A DNA stretch of 64,000 bases, taken from assembly GCA_004431415.1 (NCBI GenBank), contig QPMI01000093.1:62001-126000 (forward strand). Direction: 5' to 3'. Shown here one piece after another: positions 1 through 13,100 of this stretch (within the stretch, counting starts at the first letter, position 1; the number at the start of each line of letters is the position of its first letter). The DNA comes from Cyanophora paradoxa (Eukaryota; Glaucocystophyceae; Cyanophorales; Cyanophoraceae). A program made the position numbers and the translations under genes. A model generated the notes under the pieces. The model was not told the origin of the DNA, ran no database searches, and was given only the letters and a program-made list of their open reading frames with translations.

Positions 1-3000
1 GTCATACTTTACTGACTGGGTCCGTCTTTTGTATTCTGATCTGTCGGGATGATCCATATTAATGGCTGGACAACGCCTCGGTTTCCCATCCGGTGCGGAG
101 TCCGGCAGGGTGGTCCTCTATCGCCATATCTATATAATTTGTGTGCGCATCTATTAATCATGTTAATCGATACTGAACCCCGTATACGCGGGGTGCAAAT
201 TTCTGGGCGGTCCATATGCAAGGTCCTCCAGTTTGCTGATGATACTGTTCCCCTTATTGCCTCCTTTGCGGAATTCCCCATTTGGGACGCTCTCATTAAG
301 AAATTTCAACGGTTAACAGGGGCGAAAATTAATCTCGAAAAATCGCATATACTACCCATGCACTCAAATTTATCTCTTCCACCTGATTGTCCTTTTGAGC
401 GTATGAAGGTTGATCCTTCTGAGATTTCCGCAGATGCCAAGATCGCCAAATATCTCGGGTTCCCTCTGGAGCTAGTGCATGACCGGTTTTGGAATAAAAA
501 GACTGCTGCTCTCGTTCTGCGCGCACAGTCAGTTAACCGGAATCGGATGCCTCTACGCTCTGGTGTTTTACTTGCGTGGGCTGCTATTGTGGGATCACTA
601 CATTATCCGCTGTATATTTTAGAACCGGGAGGTGATCGTTATAAAGCTTGGAGTAATTTAATCCGCAACTTTTCGGGTGTACGCGGCTCCGTATCTACAT
701 ATGTTACGGCGCTTCCGTTTAAAGACGGTGGATTAAATTGCCCAGATATTGTTACGTTTTCGCTGGCTTTAAAATCTAAATGGCTTGCCTTCCTTAACGA
801 CCCGGCCTGTTCAGCTCCTTGGAAGGAATATATTCAATACCAAATAGACCGTCAGTTGGCTCCATTCTCTTATGCTAATGTCATTTTGGGGCTTGATGTG
901 TCTGCCATCTTGCCAAGATTGCATTTGCCACCGCTTTGGCAGATGCTGTTTGAGGCGTGGCGAGATCGTCAAGCCGTTGCATCTCCTACAACCGTGCATC
1001 AAATTTTGACCCAGCCTATTTTTCTTAATCCTTTATATGTTCTTCCTAGTGACATTGCAGCACAGACACATACTGAGTTTGCGAGAGCCGGTGTACAGCG
1101 CGTCGCTGACATTTGGGATGTACAGTTGCACCGATTTCGTGCTCCCCCTGCAATGCTAGTTGATTATACTGCTGCCTTTGATCAAATTTGTCGTGCCCTG
1201 CCATCCAGTTGGCTTACAACGCTTACTGCTAATGCCGTACTGGAACGTTTCTTATGGTATAAATCGAAAGATGATAAATATGTGTATCTGAGGGGTCCCT
1301 CGGGCTTTTTTGTGGCCTTCCCTCTTTTTGAAGGTGAGATTGTCCCACGGGTGTTGGATTTCGTCCCGTGGCCCCGTGGCCGCCCTCCAGATCCGCTCTT
1401 GTACCCTGGCGTACCAGCTGGCCTCTTGCCGCTTCATGTGCTCTCCTCCCAGTATTTTATTTCTTTGCGCAGAGGTTCGCGTCCAATTCTGGTTTCGCTT
1501 GGCACGGGTTCGACAGCTACGCTTTCCTACAGCAATTTTGCTTTCACATTCGATAAGATGCTCACGCTTCAGGGCTTTTCTGTTCGGCGCTTTTACCAGC
1601 TCGAGGTACAGCGACTGTGGCGGGTGCGGAGTAGGGCTAAGATGCCTTCAGAACACTGGGGTCTGGATCTCCCTCTTAATCGCGTGTCTCAGCTCGTCGC
1701 CCTTCGTGCCTTTCCTATGCTGTGGCTCGATGTCCTCTTCCGTCTCCGATATAAGGCTTTCCCATCTTTACAACGGCCGCCGGTCGCGGCTATTTTCTGC
1801 CGCGCTTGTAATGATGGGCAGCATCGTTCAGTGCGGCACGTTTTCTTTGATTGCCCTGTGGTGCAGGGTTTTTGGCGGGCCATGCATGCTGAGCTCACAT
1901 CCTTAGCAGAGGCTTTGCCCGAGGACGTGCAGCCCTCTTTACCATTGCCTCCTATTACGTTCTCCGCTATTCTAGATCCACAAGTTCCCGGTGTTGCGGG
2001 GACATTGATCACATCTTCTGTGGATGCCGATTTCTGTGTTCGGTATCTCGGTTATATTTTGGCGGGCATTTACGCAATTTTTCAGCTGTCCCGTGCATAT
2101 CTCTCACCCGATAATTTACTTGCTGAGCGGGTACCAGTGTACTCCGTTAATGCTCTGCTAAACCTGTGGAAACGTTTTCTGGATATTCTCGAGATTACGT
2201 TGCCTCCTGCTGTCGAGCGCATTGAGCTTCTTCGTTTACGGCATTTAGGGGAGGGCTCTGATTACGATGGTTCAAACCCTGAGTCACGTGACCGCCCTAG
2301 CCCCCTCAATCTATTTTTGATGCGAGCTTCTTTTCTGTGCGCGGAGCTATCCCTCTACAGCGCTCGGGCCCCCAGCAGTCGCGGTCCCGGGCCCCCTGCA
2401 GTCGCTACCCCTAGGCCTGCTGCTACAGTTAATGGCGTCGGCGTGAATCCTCAAGTTCAGCACATTGCGAGGCCATCTGCTAGCGCTGATACAGCTTCGG
2501 TCCCGGCTCCCTCGAGTTCTCGTTTGAGCTCGTCTGCCGATGCTAGCGCTAGCGCCGCTTCTGCCTCCACATTAATATGCCCTATTTGTGGGAAGAACTT
2601 TCAGTCTTCTGCTGATCGTGACCGTCATGTTCGGGCTGATAAACATCCTGCTAACGCCCGTGGCGTTCGCCGACCTCGAACCCCCTCTAGTTCAGAGAAT
2701 CCTCCAGATCCTGTGCCTCCTGCCCAGCGCCCCCGCCTCCAGTCTCCGGATCCGGCACCCCCAGTGCTTGCTCCAGCTCCTGCAGCTGCGGCTACATATG
2801 CCGAGCCCCGTCAGCCTGTTCCGACTTTGCGACGGATTCGCTCCCTGCACCCTCACCGTCGCCACCTGCTCAGCGGCTCCGTACTTCCCTGCCCCCCCTA
2901 GTCCTTCTCTGATACCTTCCGTTTCACGAATCCGCCGCCCCCGGTCTCCGTCGAATTCAACCTTGCCTCCGATGCCGATCCGTCCCCTGTCCATGTGTCT

Positions 3001-3956
3001 CGGCGCCTGCGGCTTTCCTCTCCTGTACCTTCGGCTTCCCCTCTGGCTGTCCCGCCAGATCCACCTCGCCCGCCGGTTCCTGCATGGCCCCTTTGATTCA
3101 TGATAGTCTTGTATCAATCTTCGCTTCACCTCAACTTAGTTTACCCTCAGTTGTTTTGCCGTCACCTCCATCAGATGCTTCATCGATGTTAGTTAGGAGC
3201 ACTGGCCCCCTCCACCTTCCAGTTCCTCGTGTATTCCATGCCTTCCCTGTACCTTTGATTCCGTTCCCTTTGTCGTTAGCTCTGCCTCTTCCTCCTCCAT
3301 CTCTCACTGTTAGCCCTCAGGCAGTTCCGCCTCTTTATCTTCAGCGACCGTCAGACCGTATAGTTTTTGGCAGCGAGTATTTTGTGTATGGTGACGTTCC
3401 TCGTGTGTACCCTTCTCTCTCTTCTACTTCGCTATATTTGCCTCTCCCGCCTGGTTCAGCCCCATCGTCTGCCTTCCCTGTCACTACTGGCTTGCGTTTC
3501 GCCCCTCCTCTTATACTGCCGATTCCGAGTCTGCACCCGAGCTCTGCCCCTTTCCTCGTGTCGTCCCCAGTTCCTCAGATTAGTCTTCAGCCGTCCATTG
3601 TTTTACCAACTCTACAATCTCGATTCCGTTTAGACACTCCGCCAGCTTCGACTTTCCCCTCTAGTGGTGTCCTACGTTTCGCCTCTCCTACTGTTCTACC
3701 GCCTTTGCCTCCTGCGACTACGTCTTCTAGTTCTGCTGTTAGCTCTGTCTTGTCGTCTTCGTCTAGATCTTCGTCTTCGACTGTAGTTCCTCGTGCTCGT
3801 TCTCCTTATTTGCTGCGTCCCCGTGCTCCTCGTCGTTCTAGTGTGACTAGTACTTCTGCATCGACGCCCTTGAGCTCTTCTACTCCTTCTCCTCGTGCTC
3901 GTTCTCCTTATCTTTTGCGTTCTTCTGATCGTGTCCCTTCTCGTGATCCCTCTTGA
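1..3956 (+). pseudogene. LINE ORF of copy A: RT, zinc finger, Ser/Pro-rich tail
   Basis: The reading frame is open from the window edge to 2901. It shows the RT motif RQGGPLSPYLYNL (around 110-150), the catalytic FADD box (around 236-247), the thumb, a C-x2-C...H...C cluster typical of the zf-RVT region (around 1798-1855), and a CCHH finger beginning CPICGKNF (around 2576-2645). The frame shifts twice after that, at about 2843 and 3088. Copy B keeps the original frame at both places, so the natural protein runs on to the stop at 3956 as a Pro/Ser-rich tail. Both shifts are one-base losses in C runs. Polymerase function needs the N-terminal part, which lies outside the window. Confidence 0.85.
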
Positions 3957-4028
3957 TTCTGTATATATTTTGTGCTAGTTTACTGTATCTTTGATTTGTG
4001 ATTGCTTTGTTGTCTTTAATATCACTAC

Positions 4029-4053
4029 CTACGGGGGGTTCGCCCCACCGTAG
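4029..4053 (+). other. LINE 3' UTR stem-loop with UUCG tetraloop (copy A)
   Basis: CTACGG and GGGG pair with CCCC and CCGTAG around a TTCG loop, leaving one bulged A. This gives a 10-bp stem with the very stable UUCG tetraloop, six bases before the A tail. In several LINE families a 3' stem-loop is what the reverse transcriptase recognises. That role is inferred here from position and structure. The hairpin is identical in copy B. Confidence 0.85.
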
Positions 4054-4069
4054 TCTCTCAAAAAAAAAA

Positions 4070-4122
4070 TCTTTTAAATTTATAATTAGATCTTTATAAA
4101 AAATTAAGATCATTTTTTAAGC
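4070..4122. other. AT-rich spacer between two tail-to-tail LINEs
   Basis: These 53 bp lie between the A run of copy A and the T run of copy B. The spacer is AT-rich and not self-complementary, so it is not simply the tip of a hairpin. It is best read as the original target DNA between two oppositely oriented insertions. Confidence 0.7.
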
Positions 4123-4140
4123 TTTTTTTTTTTTGAGAGA

Positions 4141-4165
4141 CTACGGTGGGGCGAACCCCCCGTAG
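4141..4165 (-). other. LINE 3' UTR stem-loop with UUCG tetraloop (copy B)
   Basis: Exact reverse complement of the hairpin at 4029-4053: a 10-bp stem with a UUCG loop and one bulged A, six bases from the T run. Its full conservation, while the ORF gathers indels, suggests it is a functional part of the element or that the copies are young. Confidence 0.85.
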
Positions 4166-4237
4166 GTAGTGATATTAAAGACAACAAAGCAATCACAAAT
4201 CAAAGATACAGTAAACTAGCACAAAATATATACAGAA

Positions 4238-7200
4238 TCAAGAGGGATCACGAGAAGGGACACGATCAGAAGAACGCAAAAGATAAGGAGAACGAGCACG
4301 AGGAGAAGGAGTAGAAGAGCTCAAGGGCGTCGATGCAGAAGTACTAGTCACACTAGAACGACGAGGAGCACGGGGACGCAGCAAATAAGGAGAACGAGCA
4401 CGAGGAACTACAGTCGAAGACGAAGATCTAGACGAAGACGACAAGACAGAGCTAACAGCAGAACTAGAAGACGTAGTCGCAGGAGGCAAAGGCGGTAGAA
4501 CAGTAGGAGAGGCGAAACGTAGGACACCACTAGAGGGGAAAGTCGAAGCTGGCGGAGTGTCTAAACGGAATCGAGATTGTAGAGTTGGTAAAACAATGGA
4601 CGGCTGAAGACTAATCTGAGGAACTGGGGACGACACGAGGAAAGGGCAGAGCTCGGTGCAGACTCGGAATCGGCAGTATAAGAGGAGGGGCGAAACGCAA
4701 GCCAGTAGTGACAGGGAAGGCAGACGATGGGCTGAACCAGGCGGGAGAGGCAAATATAGCGAAGTAGAAGAGAGAGAAGGGTACACACGAGGAACGTCAC
4801 CATACACAAAATACTCGCTGCCAAAAACTATACGGTCTGACGGTCGCTGAAGATAAAGAGGCGGAACTGCCTGAGGGCTAACAGTGAGAGATGGAGGAGG
4901 AAGAGGCAGAGCTAACGACAAAGGGAACGGAATCAAAGGTACAGGGAAGGCATGGAATACACGAGGAACTGGAAGGTGGAGGGGCCAGTGCTCCTAACTA
5001 ACATCGATGAAGCATCTGATGGAGGTGACGGCAAAACAACTGAGGGTAAACTAAGTTGAGGTGAAGCGAAGATTGATACAAGACTATCATGAATCAAAGG
5101 GGGCCATGCAGGAACCGGCGGGCGAGGTGGATCTGGCGGGACAGCCAGAGGGAAGCCGAAGGTACAGGAGAGGAAAGCCGCAGGCGCCGAGACACATGGA
5201 CAGGGGACGGATCGGCATCGGGAGGCAAGGTTGAATTCGACGGAGACCGGGGGCGGCGGATTCGTGAAACGGAAGGTATCAGAGAAGGACTAGGGGGGGC
5301 AGGGAAGTACGGAGCCGCTGAGCAGGTGGCGACGGTGAGGGTGCAGGGGAGCGAATCCGTCGCAAAGTCGGAACAGGCTGACGGGCTCGGCATATGTAGC
5401 CGCAGCTGCAGGAGCTGGAGCAAGCACTGGGGGTGCCGGATCCGGAGACTGGAGCGGGGGCGCTGGGCAGGAGGCACAGGATCTGGAGGATTCTCTGAAC
5501 TAGAGGGGGTTCGAGGTCGGCGAACGCCACGGGCGTTAGCAGGATGTTTATCAGCCCGAACATGACGGTCACGATCAGCAGAAGACTGAAAGTTCTTCCC
5601 ACAAATAGGGCATATTAATGTGGAGGCAGAAGCGGCGCTAGCGCTAGCATCGGCAGACGAGCTCAAACGAGAACTCGAGGGAGCCGGGACCGAAGCTGTA
5701 TCAGCGCTAGCAGATGGCCTCGCAATGTGCTGAACTTGAGGATTCACGCCGACGCCATTAACTGTAGCAGCAGGCCTAGGGTAGCGACTGCAGGGGGCCC
5801 GGGACCGCGACTGCTGGGGGCCCGAGCGCTGTAGAGGGATAGCTCCGCGCACAGAAAAGAAGCTCGCATCAAAAATAGATTGAGGGGGCTAGGGCGGTCA
5901 CGTGACTCAGGGTTTGAACCATCGTAATCAGAGCCCTCCCCTAAATGCCGTAAACGAAGAAGCTCAATGCGCTCGACAGCAGGAGGCAACGTAATCTCGA
6001 GAATATCCAGAAAACGTTTCCACAGGTTTAGCAGAGCATTAACGGAGTACACTGGTACCCGCTCAGCAAGTAAATTATCGGGTGAGAGATATGCACGGGA
6101 CAGCTGAAAAATTGCGTAAATGCCCGCCAAAATATAACCGAGATACCGAACACAGAAATCGGCATCCACAGAAGATGTGATCAATGTCCCCGCAACACCG
6201 GAACTTGTGGATCTAGAATAGCGGAGAACGTAATAGGAGGCAATGGTAAAGAGGGCTGCACGTCCTCGGGCAAAGCCTCTGCTAAGGATGTGAGCTCAGC
6301 ATGCATGGCCCGCCAAAAACCCTGCACCACAGGGCAATCAAAGAAAACGTGCCGCACTGAACGATGCTGCCCATCATTACAAGCGCGGCAGAAAATAGCC
6401 GCGACCGGCGGCCGTTGTAAAGATGGGAAAGCCTTATATCGGAGACGGAAGAGGACATCGAGCCACAGCATAGGAAAGGCACGAAGGGCGACGAGCTGAG
6501 ACACGCGATTAAGAGGGAGATCCAGACCCCAGTGTTCTGAAGGCATCTTAGCCCTACTCCGCACCCGCCACAGTCGCTGTACCTCGAGCTGGTAAAAGCG
6601 CCGAACAGAAAAGCCCTGAAGCGTGAGCATCTTATCGAATGTGAAAGCAAAATTGCTGTAGGAAAGCGTAGCTGTCGAACCCGTGCCAAGCGAAACCAGA
6701 ATTGGACGCGAACCTCTGCGCAAAGAAATAAAATACTGGGAGGAGAGCACATGAAGCGGCAAGAGGCCAGCTGGTACGCCAGGGTACAAGAGCGGATCTG
6801 GAGGGCGGCCACGGGCCACGGACGAAATCCAACACCCGTGGGACAATCTCACCTTCAAAAAGAGGGAAGGCCACAAAAAAGCCCGAGGGACCCCTCAGAT
6901 ACACATATTTATCATCTTTCGATTTATACCATAAGAAACGTTCCGGTACGGCATTAGCAGTAAGCGTTGTAAGCCAACTGGATGGCAGGGCACGACAAAT
7001 TTGATCAAAGGCAGCAGTATAATCAACTAGCATTGCAGGGGAGCACGAAATCGGTGCAACTGTACATCCCAAATGTCAGCGACGCGCTGTACACCGGCTC
7101 TCGCAAACTCAGTATGTGTCTGTGCTGCAATGTCACTAGGAAGAACATATAAAGGATTAAGAAAAATAGGCTGGGTCAAAATTTGATGCACGGTTGTAGG

Positions 7201-9349
7201 AGATGCAACGGCTTGACGATCTCGCCACGCCTCAAACAGCATCTGCCAAAGCGGTGGCAAATGCAATCTTGGCAAGATGGCAGACACATCAAGCCCCAAA
7301 ATGACATTAGCATAAGAGAATGGAGCCAACTGACGGTCTATTTGGTATTGAATATATTCCTTCCAAGGAGCTGAACAGGCCGGGTCGTTAAGGAAGGCAA
7401 GCCATTTAGATTTTAAAGCCAGCGAAAACGTAACAATATCTGGGCAATTTAATCCACCGTCTTTAAACGGAAGCGCCGTAACATATGTAGATACGGAGCC
7501 GCGTACACCCGAAAAGTTGCGGATTAAATTACTCCAAGCTTTATAACGATCACCTCCCGGTTCTAAAATATACAGCGGATAATGTAGTGATCCCACAATA
7601 GCAGCCCACGCAAGTAAAACACCAGAGCGTAGAGGCATCCGATTCCGGTTAACTGACTGTGCGCGCAGAACGAGAGCAGCAGTCTTTTTATTCCAAAACC
7701 GGTCATGCACTAGCTCCAGAGGGAACCCGAGATATTTGGCGATCTTGGCATCTGCGGAAATCTCAGAAGGATCAACCTTCATACGCTCAAAAGGACAATC
7801 AGGTGGAAGAGATAAATTTGAGTGCATGGGTAGTATATGCGATTTTTCGAGATTAATTTTCGCCCCTGTTAACCGTTGAAATTTCTTAATGAGAGCGTCC
7901 CAAATGGGGAATTCCGCAAAGGAGGCAATAAGGGGAACAGTATCATCAGCAAACTGGAGGACCTTGCATATGGACCGCCCAGAAATTTGCACCCCGCGTA
8001 TACGGGGTTCAGTATCGATTAACATGATTAATAGATGCGCACACAAATTATATAGATATGGCGATAGAGGACCACCCTGCCGGACTCCGCACCGGATGGG
8101 AAACCGAGGCGTTGTCCAGCCATTAATATGGATCATCCCCGACAGATCAGAATACAAAAGACGGACCCAGTCAGTAAAGTATGACCCAAATCCATATTGA
8201 TTCAAGGTCCAGAAAAGAAACTCCCAATTCACCCGATCATAGGCTTTGGAGAAATCAAGGAACCCCAAACAAAGTTCCTCGAGATCGGGATTATCCCCCT
8301 CATAATACATCAATAAATATACGAGCATAAATTGATGCACCGCAGAACGTTTGGTGATAAAACCCGACTGATATTTTGATATTAAGCGGGGCATGATAGG
8401 GGTCAAGCGGTTAGATAATGCCCGCTCGACTGCTCGCTCCTCTACATTCGATAGAGCGATAGGCCGACGGTTAGTGACCAAAGTCGCATCCGTACCAGGT
8501 TTCGGAATTGGGACAATGAGGATATCTCGTAGCGAGCCAGGGCCGCCTTCCGATTATGCATAGCCTTAAGGTATTCCATAAAATCTGGACCAATGTCGCC
8601 CCAGAAAGTACTATAAAATTCAGGTACTAAACCATCAAGTCCAGGGGATTTTCTAAGCCCAGATATATCCTTAAACGATTGCAACAATTCATAGGCGGCC
8701 AGTGGGGTATCGAGATCCACGGCCTCCCGCGGAATGAGTTTATAAGGCGCATACAGTGACGCACATTCAGCCCGTTCATCACGATGCGCCGCCACCACAC
8801 TTTGAGCTTGCTGACCATCGTATAAATCAGCGAAATGAGCTGCCGACAACGTCATAAGCACAAAGGATTATCAGAAGCATAAGAGGGATCCGGGGTGTTG
8901 GCCGGCCGGAGTTTATTCTCACATCCGGTCTCCTGCTCAGCAGTTCCGAAATAATGAGTGAAAAACTCCCGCCTCGATGTGGCCTCGTTCTGACTTGAGA
9001 ATAGCGAGTCAGCTTGAACGGCAGCCCTACACACTTGAGGCATGCGCTCCCGCAGCTCTCTATAAAGAGCAGAGCGGCCACTCAAGAAACTGTCCCGTAA
9101 GATCTCGCCCTGCGAATAGGCGGTGATGAGACGTTCGAGACGTTTCATGGCAGACCAGTAAGCCGACTTATTCTTGCGCCGCTCAGTCGACTCCCACGCA
9201 GAGAGAGCAGTCTGTAGATACCGTTTAAGAGCTTCGAAGCGAAGAATAGAATCGGATGCAGGCGAAGGCCACTCAGCACGCCACATCTGAAAAACCTTCC
9301 GAATTTCAGCGAGATACGCTGGGTTCTTCCCATAAAGGTCCCATCGCAT
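4238..9349 (-). pseudogene. LINE ORF of copy B, several frameshifts
   Basis: Coding similarity is continuous, but the frame is broken. It begins with a helical linker (from 9349) and goes on to the RT0 motif SPGLDGLVPEFY (around 8610-8640), the block with NRRPIALSN (around 8450-8480), the RT palm with FLDFSKAYDRVNWE (around 8235-8275), RQGGPLSP (around 8075-8100) and FADD (around 7940-7950). One-base losses relative to copy A or to the family frame occur near 8855, 8528, 7037, 6821, 6812, 6198, 5776 and 5452, nearly all in short C runs. The stop is at 4238-4240. It is not a functional ORF as sequenced. Confidence 0.85.
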
Positions 9350-9360
9350 CTTCTGTGCAT

Positions 9361-10120
9361 GTTTGCTTCTAGCCGCGTATATATACTATGATACGTAGTA
9401 GATCTAGATCTGCTCATGATCGAGGTCATGATCAGCGGCTGTACCTGTCACGTGCACAACGCGCCCCCTCAGCTGCAGGCTCCCCGGGCCTAACCTATAG
9501 CTAGCTGGGCCTGGCAGCAGTGGTTAGCCCCCGCAGTGCTGGCCCAGTGATGAACTCATCAGGAACAAATCATTGAATTCCGACTCAACTCGATTACTCC
9601 TTCACAAGAGCAATCTCTGGTCATCTGATCTCTGGTCTGGTCATCTTTTTGACTACAAACAAGGCGATTGGAGACAGCGATTTTTTGTTGTGAGTGGAAG
9701 GAGAGGACTAAGCTGTTGTTAGTTTGATCAGAATTTGAACATCACCCGATTCGTGAATTATTCGCTGGATGTGGATGCCCCACGCCTTCAATGCATAGTC
9801 GAGCAATGTCGCTGTACTTGGATCGTAGGCGATCATCCGGCGCCGCTCGCACTCACCTATCTGTAAGGCGCAGAAACGCTTTTAGATGGGACTCTCAATC
9901 ATGCGCGATTCTTAAAGCTCACCACGCAGATCCGTTTAAGGTAGGAGACGTCGACGTCGTTCAGCGATTTGTGATCGATGAATCCCCAGCCAGATAGGAT
10001 CAGCGCCAGGGCTCGGCTGAGTGTGTGAAGCTCCGCTCGAACCGGTACCCCGGCGCTGGCATCCCTGCAAAGTCGAGTAAATATGACGATGGGATTCAGA
10101 GACGCACAGATGCCATAATA
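9361..10120. other. intergenic DNA between LINE copy B and gene 1
   Basis: No exon found. The first part contains chained palindromic words such as GATCATGATC and CTAGATCTAG. The rest is mixed sequence that should hold the 3' UTR of the minus-strand gene ending at 10121. Confidence 0.5.
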
Positions 10121-13100
10121 TTAATGCGAGGAAAATAGAGCAGACCCCTCCTCCTCGTTCACATCCCAGCCGGCGACAACGTAGGTGAGCAACTCCACGC
10201 AGACGCAAACGCGAGCGAAAGCTTCCTTCCCGGTCCCATCCAGACCCGGGCTGAGGGGGCAAGAATCGAACCAGCGAGCCAGCGCCTCCGACAGGCCTGA
10301 GTGGGGTGCATGAGCGCGATCGAGATGATCATGAGATACATCATGATCATGATCGAAGGCGCACTGGAACCGAAGATGCCGGCATAGCTTGAGAAGAGTT
10401 CAGACGCCTCCCGGCGCTTTTCGGGGTCAGCCATCGACGACGCCGCGCGCCGAAGAGGCGCGAAGAGCTTCTCCATGCTATCTCCACCGAAATAGGAGGC
10501 CATCGCGCCAAGAACGGCGTGCATGTGGCCGTTCTGCGCATGCACGGGAGTGATCGTGAGCGTCTAGGATATTTCGAAGCAGCAAACTTTCGAGGCAGAA
10601 AGCACCTCCCAAAGCACACTGCTGATTTTCTGCAGGAGCAAAAGAGCCTCGGAGCAGGAGAGAGAGCGCTTGGAGCCGCGCTCCAGCAACAACTTGTAGA
10701 CTGCAGCTGCGCACGAATGTGAGCTATTTTAATTCTCTGATTTGCGGCTGGCTCACTGGAAGGCTCGAGCTCCGGCTGCGGATCCGGCATGGGCACGCCG
10801 GGGTATCCCTCGAAACGGGATTGCAGGACGAAGTCGCGCAGGCGCCCCGAGTCGCGGGCCTCCTGCAGCAGGCCGTCGACAAGGCGCAGCCAGGGCCTGC
10901 TCAACTCGGGATCCTCCTCCTCCCCCGCGGCCGGCCGCGGGCGGTAGATCTTGGCGCAGAGGAAGCCCTCCGGGTCCTTGAAGACCACGTGGAGCTCGGG
11001 GGGCCCCGCCCGCGTCGGCTGGCCGAGGGACTTGTGATAGTACTCGAGGAAGTCCGACTCGTGGCCTCCGAGGGCGCTGTGCATGGACTCGAGGGTCTCC
11101 GCGCTGCTGACGAGCACGTGGCTGACGGTTTCGCCCCCGCAGCTGACGGGCACGACGATGATCGGGCGCTGCCCGCTCTTCATCTTCGACAGGAGCTGCT
11201 CGGAGGCGGGGCCATCCTCGTCGCGCAGCCGGTGTATTGAGGGCGCCGCGAAGGATGCAGAGAGGTTGGCGAGGGCGATCCTGTCAGCGATCGGGTCGGC
11301 GTCCACCGCTGCCTTCAGGCAGCGCTTGATGACCGCCAGTTCATTTTTGCACTTCAACGCGTCGCCGCCAGCGCCGCCCCGGGCGCCGGCCTCCTCGGCA
11401 CTGCTGGAATGCGCCTGCGGCGCGCGCGCAAAACTCCAATCGTGAGACATCATGACAAACGGAATCTAAAGCTCAAACAAGAGAAGGAGAGAGAGAGAGA
11501 GAGCCGCGCACCTCAGCATTTGCGGCAAGCTTGCGATTGAGCGTTTCCCGCAGGTAGAGCGATCGAGCCTCCACATGGTTGTCCAGAGACATCTTCTGGT
11601 TCACCGGCATCAAGTTTGTCGCGTCTTGCAGGACGACCTGCGAAGAAATTTAAAATGGGAAGGACGCAACGCGGTAGAGGGGCGGGAAAATCCACCTTGC
11701 GCCCGGAGTCCTTGGCGATCGCGAGGCTCGCGGGGGCGGCGTTCTGCTGCTGGCCACGGGTCCTTGCAGATCGCCGCAGTCCGGGCGCCTCGACGTCCTG
11801 GTGAGCGATCTCGGCGTCGGCCCGCACGCGCCGGCGTCCCGGTGCCTTGCGAGCCTGGCGTCCCATGAGTGAGTGATATACACAGGTGGTGAACGAAGAA
11901 GAAGGAGATCTAGAGGACGCACCTCGAGCGGCTGCGAGGGCGACGCGGGCCGAGCGGCGACCAGAGTGTTGGTCACGTTGGCCAGCGCAACGCGGGATGA
12001 GCTCGGGCCCGCCTTGGCCGAAGTTCGCTGCCCGGGCCGAGTAACGTTAACACGAAGGGCGGGGCTGCCATGGGCGATGCATATGGATGGATGGGCGGGG
12101 CGCACCACTTGTACACGTTTATTGGCGCGGCGTTGGAGCGGGAACGCCTCCTGCTCGTTGTCTTCCTCGGTTTCGCGATGCTGGTCGCTGCTGGTCTCGC
12201 GATGGGAGCGCTGGGAGGACCGCAGCCCCGGGCGCGAAGACCGTGCCGGCGCCTGCAGGCGGGGTCAGGACACGTGAACATGCGAAAGGAGGCCGGGGCT
12301 GCAGGAGACGGGAAAGGCACCACCTCGGCTTCGCTCCCCGCGGCAGGGGCCGGCGCCTCGGGCAGCACGGCAGGCTGCTCGTCGGCCGGAGCGGGCGGCG
12401 CGCCCTCCTCGTCGGCCTCGAAGCCAGCGCCAAGGTCCACCGGCATGTCGTCCTGCCCGCCGATCTCGACGTGGCCCTGCTGCACCCACGCATTAAAATA
12501 ATCAATAATAAGAAGCCTTGCTCGGCCTCGGCGGGCGTCGTACGCGCCTTCTCCGCGTGCTCCTCCGCGTGCTGGCCTCCGGAGCCGCCCTCCCCAATCA
12601 CGGGCTGCGGTAGACGCGGCGCGTCAGGGCCAGGCACTAGTACTTCATGGAAAGGGGGGCAAGCCGGGACGCACCGATTCGCGGCGGCTTGACGGCGGAG
12701 ATATCTCCTCGTCGGAGAACGCAGGGCCACCATGGGACGAGCGCAGAGCCGCCGGGGGCGCCGGGGACTCGGCCGATGCCCGACGGGGGCGCCGGGGTTC
12801 TTCATGGGTCTCCTGCTGCGGGCTGCGCGCCGACAGCTGCAGCGCCGTGAGGCTCGGATTTCTTTTCAGCAGAGGGCGGAGCGCACCTTCCGCTTGGACC
12901 GCTGCTGCTCGTCGTCGTGCCCCTCCTCTTCTCCATCGTACCCCTCCTCAACTTCGTCTTCGGGCCGTCGGGGGGCGCGACGCCCGGACGCGTCGGCCTG
13001 GCGCCGCATGAGGGCGGGGCGGGGGGGGGGGGGGGGGGGGGGGGCGGGGGGCGGGGCGGGGCGCACGACGGGGTCGACGGCGCCCTCCTCGTGCTCGCCG

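Larger units (their letters stand above)
1..4069 (+). mobile_element. LINE copy A (5' end outside window), non-LTR retrotransposon
   Basis: This is the 3' part of a non-LTR retrotransposon. It enters the window inside the reverse transcriptase, runs through the RT thumb, a zinc-binding C-terminal region and a long Ser/Pro-rich tail, and ends in a 3' UTR with a hairpin and a run of ten A (4060-4069). Its base composition is far less GC-rich than the neighbouring genes, as expected of an insertion. It is the mirror image of copy B: base 1 pairs with about 8185. It is a Tx1/L1-like LINE by RT motif style. The endonuclease part is not in the window, so the clade is not certain. Confidence 0.95.
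4123..9360 (-). mobile_element. LINE copy B, 5'-truncated
   Basis: This is a second copy of the same element in the opposite orientation. It starts with a run of twelve T (its A tail) and extends about 1.2 kb further 5' than copy A does within the window. Homology to LINE protein ends near 9350-9360, inside the linker between endonuclease and RT, so this copy lacks its endonuclease and is a typical 5'-truncated insertion. The DNA beyond 9360 changes to short palindromic words (GATC, CATG, CTAG) with no element similarity. Confidence 0.93.

Noticed and set aside
1-8185. Palindrome purely as a fold-back read artefact
   Set aside because: Not excluded, but the non-palindromic spacer, different tail lengths and copy-specific substitutions fit two insertions better; kept as a caution in the findings.
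12479-12517. A 37-nt GC-AG intron in gene 1
   Set aside because: Splice sites look possible but the phase does not close; left as an unresolved junction.
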